Shown here piece after piece: positions 56,828 through 64,000 of a stretch of DNA of 64,000 nt; position 1 is the stretch's first letter, and each line of letters begins with the position of its first letter. This DNA is from Fragum whitleyi (lineage: Eukaryota; Mollusca; Bivalvia; Cardiida; Cardiidae), in NCBI GenBank assembly GCA_948146395.1, contig OX411555.1:44834065-44898064 (forward strand). Reading direction: 5' to 3'. Under the pieces are notes generated by a model. It was given only the letters and a program-made list of their open reading frames with translations, was not told the origin of the DNA and made no database searches. The position numbers and the translations under genes are program-made.

Positions 56828-57185
56828 CAGTTAACAACATCATGAAATTGACAAGTTGAATGATTTCCAAATGATTTTGCAATGAAATAGAATGAGTGAG
56901 TTTTGAATAAATTTCAAGGAAGGTAAAATATAATCGATAATTTCGTCCAAAGGGACGAAATTCAAGATTTTTTTTTTCTTTTTTAGTCTCCCTTTTAACA
57001 AAATCGACGTAATTTTCTGTTTGATGAGTCTACACAGAGAAATCAGACGCTTATAAATCATCACCAGCCAATACAATTATGCAATCATTAGATTGGTTTG
57101 ATTAAAATGCTGAGCACTCTAAACGACTTCGAAGCGTTTTTGAACAATTTCCGGATTTTTTTTAGTGATTTAAGTTAGTGTTCAA
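56828..57185. mobile_element. TA-MITE family A, copy 8
   Basis: CAGTTAACAACATCATGAAATTG, centre ggaaggtaaaatataatcga with the hairpin aatttcgtccaaagggacgaaatt. The right arm fades. Its first bases overlap the target duplication of the family H element. Confidence 0.8.
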
Positions 57186-57189
57186 GGGC

Positions 57190-57475
57190 GTAGCTCCCAT
57201 TACGCATTTTACGCAAGTGCGTAAAAGAAAAAAATGTTGAAAAATATCCTCGGTGAATTATCATAGCATCGAAACTACAGCTTATTTAAGCTGTAGTTAC
57301 GATGCTCTGATTATTCACCAACGCTCAAATCATAGAAAAGGAAGCGGGCGGAGGACATTCATCTTTTGTCACTGTCCTTATATCGCCTTTATCATATATT
57401 CATTGTTTGTCGCCTACTGAGTGCGTATAGATTTCGAAGTCCTAGATACGCCTATGGTGTTTGTAATGAACACGT
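57190..57475. repeat. Dispersed repeat P, copy 2
   Basis: agctcccattacgcatttta, hairpin gcatcgaaactacagctt / aagctgtagttacgatgc (57272-57312) and acattcatcttttgtcactg. Pair of 15171-15460. Confidence 0.75.
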
Positions 57476-59179
57476 TCAGAATGAAGGGATCACAATCGCC
57501 AAGAAAAGGGGGATATCTTCCATTGTTTGTTGCAGATTTCTGGATAATGCTTCCATAGAATGGCGTCTACAATTGTTTCTTATAAAAAAAAACGCTTCCA
57601 CAAGTTCATCAGAAATGCTACTCTGCATTTGATTCAAAAAAGTTTCCAGAACGACTTGAAATAGGAATTCGTTAGAGAGCTATACGTCATTCGAGCTCGG
57701 GGTAAAATTTCGGCAACCAGATAGAGTGAGTGACCATCAAATAATACGGTTCTACATGTACTATTACAATTTTAACGGGGTCATCGGCCGTCATGAGTCG
57801 AGCCGAAACAAAAGTGCTTTTAACAAAAAAAAAAAAAAAAAAATCTAGCACATTTAAATGTTTTCTTGGCTTATAAACCTTTGAAATACGATGTATGCAT
57901 AATCAAATAATTCATGAACTCGTATGGAAAAAATGGTATCATTTAATCACATTCTGACATCAGTGTGCTTGTGTAGCCTCTATTGTATTGCTCGTTTTTT
58001 ATTTACTTATTTATTTTTATTCGTATTTGTATTTCTTTTTTTATTGCTAGAAAAGGGGTAAAAACTTAATGATTCACAGAGCAAGAAGATCATGTTAATC
58101 ATTTGATTCTATGACTGATGGACATTGGAAGCCAATAAGTCTGGCTCATTTGAGTTGTTTCATAACTGGCTAAAAGCCTCATTACGACGGGGTTAAAATA
58201 ATTGTCACAAAGTCAACTATATATTGCTCATTTGTATGGTGCACGAAAAGTGTCTTAATACTAGTTTCAGTTATGCGCGAATACATCTTGACGTGAACTC
58301 CATAATTTTACGGGTGCATGCCCAAAGAAATGAAGGTGAGCGAGTCAAATTAACCGAAAATTAACCCGAAATCTATACGAGTACGTACAAAAAGTTTAGA
58401 ACCCGTGATTTTTTCATTGAAATCGGATTGGCTGATAAAGAAAGAGGCATACATCAGTAAATTAGACGTGTGGTCGCAAATTTTGGGGTTCGCGTCCATG
58501 GTATGGACGCGCACACCTAGAATTTAAAGATGCATCAATATCATTTACATTTTTTTACCTACGGTGCACCATACATTAACAACCCATTGATCTCGACCCA
58601 AGTTCATTAAAATAAGGTCAAAATCAGTTTATTAATAAGATCAAACATCTTCAGTTTTCGATAGAGAGTCTGACAATTTACATCCTTCACCAGAATTTTG
58701 AAAAAAAAAAAAGGATCTATTTTATGTTATTTAATCATTCAATCTGTATAAGTTTATTCTTTTTCTTTTCATGTAAGTCAATATGCACTAATCTTTGGTG
58801 AATTTGGGCAAACCATGCATTGTAGAATCAAACTAAACCTGAAATCGGGTTTTTATTGAATTTAAGCTAGAGTTAGTCATGCGAATGAAAATCATAACTA
58901 AAAAGTAGGTGAACAGGCTTAGAGTTCAATGTGACGTAACACTGAGGTGACGTCATTGTGAAACTATGTAACCCATTTGACTTTAAGGGATAACGTCAAG
59001 GAAACAGCATCAGAATTGCGAAAAACGTGTGTATTTTGTTGTTTTAGTTGTTGTTGTTTAGACAGGGTAAATTGCAAAGACAAAGCAGCCCTGTGATGCG
59101 CTCGTGGATGCTCAAAATTGGATTTTTTTCTACCAGCAAAACATTGTTTAAGCGAGTTTCAAGATTGGTGCACCCGAGA
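57476..59179. other. No gene seen
   Basis: 1.7 kb of AT-rich spacer with A runs (57827-57843, 58699-58710). Confidence 0.5.
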
Positions 59180-59248
59180 GAGCTGTGAGTGAGCGATTTG
59201 GAATGGTTTTGATAGATATGAACTGCAATTTCACGAAGTAACGTACTG
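59180..59248. mobile_element. TA-MITE family A, right tip
   Basis: gagtgagcgatttggaatgg ... ctgcaatttcacgaagtaac. Confidence 0.65.
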
Positions 59249-60134
59249 TTCATATAACAAAATAACATATGTTAGCGTCTTACAATATCAATGTTATCTG
59301 GGCGAAGTTAAAAGAATTTATCATGACGAGGCTTGCAAAATTAAAATCTTCAAATTATATAAAAATAACACTTATTATAAAAGTAGAGTTAGAGAGAGAG
59401 AGAGAGAAAGACAGGGAGAGAGAGAAACTTTAATGTTGACACCCAAAATAATCAGCTTTTCTTTTTAAGTTCATTTAAATAATTCAGTTCATTTGAGAAT
59501 ACCCATCTATCACCTATATGAGTATGATAGGTAGCATGCCTACGTTGGATGAGCAGTTGGTGGTTATACTGGTAGGAGAAAAGATAGGAAACCACGGGTA
59601 GGTTTACTAGTCCCCGAGATATAACTACAATAATGTTGAAAGGGATCAATTACATGCAATTTGTATATAAATATAATAGGGTTAAATTTGACAATGCCTT
59701 TCTTTTTTATACACAATACAAACACAGTTAACGTAAAATAAGTTTCATTCATATTTTCCTATCACGGTCCGCTTACGGCGGGCCTGTGATCTAATGACGT
59801 GGCGTGATTGGTTCAAAATGTATGGGAATGTAAATAACGTCAATGAAAGAATGTGTCTAAAAATAATCATTATCGTACTCACGTTGGGACAGGCCGACGT
59901 GAAATAAACGCTGTATGACCTGACGTTTAATATTTAACGTATTGCAAGGTTATGAAATCAGCGTTACATTAATGCCCAAGTGCATCAGAGTCGTTTGTGT
60001 AACGTGTATATGCATTTTCGAACCTTAAGAAATTGGGAATCAACATATAAATGTTGTTTATGATAACAAATCGAATTCGCTTGTCGGGTGAGAAAAATGT
60101 CAAAAGTGCCTGAAAAGAATTCCAAGGAAGTACT
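59249..60134. other. No gene seen; AGAG microsatellite
   Basis: aga/gag run at 59389-59425, otherwise spacer. Confidence 0.5.
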
Positions 60135-60243
60135 TTAAAGGTTTTGAACTTAATCAGTCTGCGTGATCCGCGCGGTCATACAAGAGTCAACACTTTAGTT
60201 TACACATAATTCAGATGGTGCCTACTCACTTGACATGTCTCAA
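60135..60243. mobile_element. Family B MITE, right half
   Basis: cttaatcagtctgcgtgatc, cgcgcggtcatacaagagtc and tcacttgacatgtctca. Confidence 0.65.
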
Positions 60244-60261
60244 TTTTGATTTTTTTCTGCA

Positions 60262-60480
60262 GATGTCTTTGTATGTTTGTTTGTTTGTTTGAATGGGGTT
60301 TTACGCCGCTGTCAACGTTCTTTCCGTTATATCGATGCGACTGAAGCACTTTACAATGGATTCCTGGTATTTCTCACACCAGTGCAACCGTCATATCCTT
60401 TCATAGCCTACAGCTGCTATCCCATATAGGTCTAAGATTATCGACCAATAAGTGGGAGACAAATAATCGGAAAGGATGTC
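60262..60480 (-). repeat. tRNA-derived SINE, head lost
   Basis: tttgtttgtttgaatggggt (tail), gccgctgtcaacgttctttc, acaatggattcctggtattt and gggagacaaataatcggaaa on the plus strand. Confidence 0.8.
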
Positions 60481-60572
60481 TTTTTTTAAGAATACTTACG
60501 GAAATGTTACACAGTATTTGAATGTAAAGCTGTTTTTTTTTTTTTTTCAAAAAAATTCTATGGAATTCAAAT

Positions 60573-60700
60573 CAGCCCAACACTCTGGATATAAATGAAA
60601 CGATTTGAAAATATTACCCCGCTTTGCACGTGAGCCAACGTGCAAAGCGGTGTATCATTTTTAAACGTATGTAAACCTTAAGCATCCTGAACGCCAGGCA
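60573..60700. mobile_element. Family C foldback MITE, diverged arms
   Basis: accccgctttgcacgtgagc / gccaacgtgcaaagcggtgt centre; tip agcatcctgaacgccaggca. Confidence 0.8.
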
Positions 60701-60872
60701 ATCTCCAGAGGATTTGTCGTTCATGTAGCGATTCAAGGTCACAGGCGATGACAGTATTTGTGGTTAGTCATATAGAACCTGTTTATCTTTTAAGTGTTAC
60801 TCATATAAGAGTTTAATATCAAAGTGATTTCATGATAAATTGTTTGCACTTGAAACTCGATCATCTCTGTTA

Positions 60873-61838
60873 CAGTAAGTAACATTGTGAAGTTTACCCT
60901 CATCTCTGTTACAGTTTATAACATCGTTAAGTTTACACTCATTCTTGTTACAGTTAATGATATCGTGAATTTTACCATAATCACATTTTATTGCATCGTT
61001 AAGTTTACACTCATCTCTGTAACAGCTTATAACATCGTGAAATTGCAATCACCTTTGTTGCAGTTTATAACATCGTGAGTTTTACACACACATCTCTGTT
61101 ACAGTTCGTAACATCGTGAAGTTTACACCGATCTCTGTTACAGTTTATAACATCGTGAATATAACCCGAATCTCTGTTACAGTTTATAACATCGTTAAGT
61201 TTACACTCATCTCTGTTACAATTAATAATATCGTGAATTTTACCATAATCACATTTTATTGCATCGTTAAGTTTATACTAATTTCTGTAATAGCTAATAA
61301 CATCGTGAAGTTTACAATAACCTTTGTTGAAGTTTATAACATCGTGAGTTTTACACTCATCTCTGTTACAGTTTATAACATCGTGAAGTTTTACATCCAT
61401 CTCTGTTACATTTATGACATCGTAAAATTTACACTAATCTCTGTTACAATTAATAACATCGTGAAGTTTACGCTCATATCGTTTAAAGTCATTGTGAATC
61501 GTTCGCTCAGCGTTCCAGACGTAGCTTTCAAACCACTCATTCAAATCATTGAAAAATGACGCAAAATCGATCTCAATGCTTTACAACTTCACTGAAAACG
61601 AACAAATCATTTTTATTGTTATAAAGGGGTGTTTGATCCGGAAGCTTCCACAAAATTCCACAAATCTCCTTTTAGTATAATATGTATATTTCACTAAAGG
61701 GAGGTATTGAAAAAACGATAATTTCGTCTTGTATTATATTACCTCTCTGTGATTTCTTTCAAAACTCATTCATCCCAATCATTCCAAATTCAATTCAAAT
61801 TCATTGACCTTGCTAATTTCGCGATTTTACTAACAATA
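60873..61838. mobile_element. TA-MITE family A with tandemly expanded left end
   Basis: About 14 variants of a 39-base tip unit (gttacagtttataacatcgt gaagtttacactcatctct) fill 60873-61480. A block of about 268 bases starting near 60947 recurs at 61215. It includes a longer unit with accataatcacattttattg. From about 61485 the ordinary family A body follows (gctcagcgttccagacg, aaagggaggtat, cattgaccttgctaatttcg). Frames over the array are artefacts. Confidence 0.9.
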
Positions 61839-63289
61839 CAACTATTCTATGTGTTATTCTACATTTCCCAAGAGCGCAAAATTAATTGCGCTATGCAAAA
61901 AGTTGTTCCGCGTCAACTTTTCTCAAGATGGTACGGATAGCATATTAGTTCTGTACATTTCATGTAGATGACAAGAATTCTCAAGATGGTACGGATAGTA
62001 TACTTGTTCTTTACTTTTCATGTAGATGACAAGATAAAAAAATGCTATCATAAAAATTGAGTTTTTTCGTTTCGACTTCTTGGTACACATTGTTGGAAAA
62101 TCATACACTAGCTCATTTACGTAATCTAATGCTATCAAAAATCGCATTATAACCTTCGTTAACTTTTCAGGAGGATGTAAACTGCACGGACCTCAACAAA
62201 GGAATATCAAAGTTACGCAGGTTTCAAATTTTCTCATTTGAAACGTACTATAAGTTTTCAAATGAGGTTACAAATTGTGCCATTCTTCAAAGGATGAAGG
62301 TCTTACAAGTAATAAATCGTGAGTATGAATGGATGGTGCTTCTTAATACATCAGCTTAATCACGCTGCATTAAAATTTGATACATCGAGATTTAATTGTT
62401 TCTCTTCAATTTTTCATATCCGTTGTACCTTCGCCGGGACACACTTTGATTCACATAGCATTTAGTCAAAGTGAATTTATAGGTCTGGGTCCCGTTTTAC
62501 TTAACTTCTTACGAAAAATTTAAACGTACTTGGTGTTTTCATTCATTGTTCGATTCTGCCTTGAAATATCTCATTTGAATCGTCTTCTAAAGACGATTAC
62601 AATCAGATGATGCATGGCAGAATGTTTAGTAAAAAAGACCCTTGTGTACTCGTGTGTACCAACTTGGTCTACTTTTCTAGAAAATAGGACATCCATAAAC
62701 TCCAAAATATTTTCACGATGAGCCTATGCAATGACGTTTTACAATAATTTCATACGTTGGCGAAGCGATGACATAATGCACTGTCAGCCTTTTTGTGCAT
62801 TTATCAGTGATCGACACTTAAACTAGTCTTTGAAATTTATCAGGAACTGTTTTAAGCTACTTCAGGTTCTTCAGACGGGCAGTTTATGGCCAAATTATTT
62901 CTGAGCGTTACCATTTTGAAAGATGGTTAATTGATCGTCACTTGTCGATTTCTTCATTTTTCCTTATCCTTTCAATTTCCTCCCTAAATTACTAAAGGAT
63001 AATTACAATTTTCATAGAGGACCCGTTATATTCAGGGAGGACCAGTAATGTTAATGGCTAAAAGGTCCTTCCGGGTGGTGGCAAAGATTGGTTAGTGTTG
63101 AGCCCTGTTTGTATTAGGTTCTAACGGAATACAGATTCATAAATGCAGCATCCATACGCCGAGTGCAATTTTTAAAGTCTCTAATGCCTTTAACTGCGCA
63201 AATTGTATACAAAATTGATGGAACTATCATCTACTAGAAAACAAGTTCTTACAACTTAGATTAATCCTTCTGCTACCTGCGCTGAATGT
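61839..63289. other. No gene; small local duplication
   Basis: tctcaagatggtacggatag ... catgtagatgacaaga is duplicated in tandem (61921 and 61979, 58-base period). The rest is spacer. Confidence 0.6.
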
Positions 63290-63375
63290 GCGGGCCAATG
63301 AAAGAGACAAGATCGATAGCCGCTCCCGGGAATCGAACCCAGGACCAAAGCTCTACCACTAGACCACGGACAACA
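63290..63375 (-). pseudogene. tRNA-like sequence lacking an anticodon arm
   Basis: The minus strand reads gtccgtggtctagtggtaga, gctttggtcctgggttcgat and tcccgggagc. A and B boxes are good but too close, so it is a SINE head or a deleted tRNA copy. Confidence 0.6.
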
Positions 63376-63424
63376 CACAATAATTTAGAAGTTGTGGTAC
63401 TATTTCTCCCCGATCATTCGCACA

Positions 63425-63735
63425 GTGAGTTTGTATTTCCGTTAATCTATCGTCACTACAGTGGCACATGTCAATGTGAGCGACGCCCTCAGTAGACGAT
63501 TAGTTGTTACGGGGAATAGTGCAAGGATACATGACGAAACTACTGCTAAGATCCGCTATGGTACTTTAACGTGTAAAGCACCGTCTCACGGGACCTCGGT
63601 TTAACGTCTCATCCGAAAGAAGATTACAAGTGTAGTTTGTTTGCGTGCCAGCCCGAGGCTCGAACCCACGATGTCGACATTTCATTGTTTTGAGGGCAGC
63701 TGCTATATTGACTGAGCTAATCGGGTTGTCGCACT
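63425..63735 (-). repeat. tRNA-derived SINE, full head and body
   Basis: The minus-strand head ccgattagctcagtcaatat with B box gtgggttcgagcctc is followed by body gacgttaaaccgaggtcccg, cagtagtttcgtcatgtatc and gggcgtcgctcacattgaca. Body fragments lie at 48357-48546 and 30925-31065. Confidence 0.85.
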
Positions 63736-63776
63736 TTTTATCGATGCATAGTCTTAAACGTGATTTGATTGATGTA

Positions 63777-64000
63777 CAGTTAATAACATCGTGAAATAGA
63801 CATTCACCTCAATCTAAACCATTCTAAATCGATCACTCAGCGCTCCAATCATTCATTCCAAACACTCACTCAAACCATTCAAAAACGATTAAACCTATTT
63901 AAAAATATAGGATCAACAACATCATTCAAAATAAATTTTGAAAGAGAAAACTCACAATTTTACTGACATAATTCAAATAGTTAGCGCCTCATAGGTTCGT
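63777..64000. mobile_element. TA-MITE family A, cut by the window end
   Basis: CAGTTAATAACATCGTGAAATAG after TA. The sequence to the end of the window closely follows 46382-46610. Confidence 0.9.

Noticed and set aside
60887..61559. Open frames with repeated TLISVT(V/I)YNIVKF-like peptides
   Set aside because: They are translations of the 39-base family A tip array.

Overview
This is a eukaryotic, AT-rich, intron-type nuclear window that is dominated by mobile-element relics. It has a genuine eukaryotic tRNA-Pro gene, metazoan-type splice acceptors, many tRNA-derived SINEs and dense foldback MITEs. A tandem element opens with the aacaagaggccc motif that I associate with bivalve genomes (4452-5115). 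A marine bivalve mollusc is the best guess; that is inference and not proven by a marker gene.

Two stretches look like host protein-coding genes. (1) 6727-8808 (+) is a Mab-21/cGAS-like nucleotidyltransferase. It has a GS motif, an E-x-D pair and a third catalytic Asp. It is preceded by a good splice acceptor and followed by an AATAAA, but one in-frame TAA (7273-7275) separates the first two catalytic acids from the third. (2) 25571-25981 (-) is a terminal exon of 136 residues with a strong splice acceptor. Its helix pattern, spacing and exon layout resemble helices B-D of CNTF/LIF-type class I helical cytokines. Both would fit innate immunity, but nothing in the sequence links them. A further possible small exon lies at 8933-9107.

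Layout. 0-2 kb: a TA-flanked MITE and a truncated Penelope-like element. 2-5.2 kb: SINE, MITE pieces, a 177-bp tandem array, simple repeats and the bivalve-like tandem element. 5.4-5.8 kb: non-LTR reverse transcriptase relic. 6.4-9.1 kb: the nucleotidyltransferase gene. 9.1-14 kb: foldback elements, including a 1.37-kb TIR element with arrays of TACGY motifs and a 446-bp element with exact 10-bp target duplications. 14.6 kb: tRNA-Pro(AGG). 17.4-17.8 kb: a 402-bp LTR element in miniature whose LTRs carry a tRNA-like Pol III promoter. 19-24 kb: SINEs and MITEs. 25.5-26 kb: the cytokine-like exon. 26-64 kb: almost only MITEs (about ten families), SINEs and microsatellites.

The recurring theme is short palindromic non-autonomous elements inserted into one another. 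In three unrelated families one end of a copy has been tandemly multiplied (44 bp x6; about 39 bp x14 with a 268-bp higher-order period; 43 bp x2). This looks like satellite DNA being born from transposon tips.
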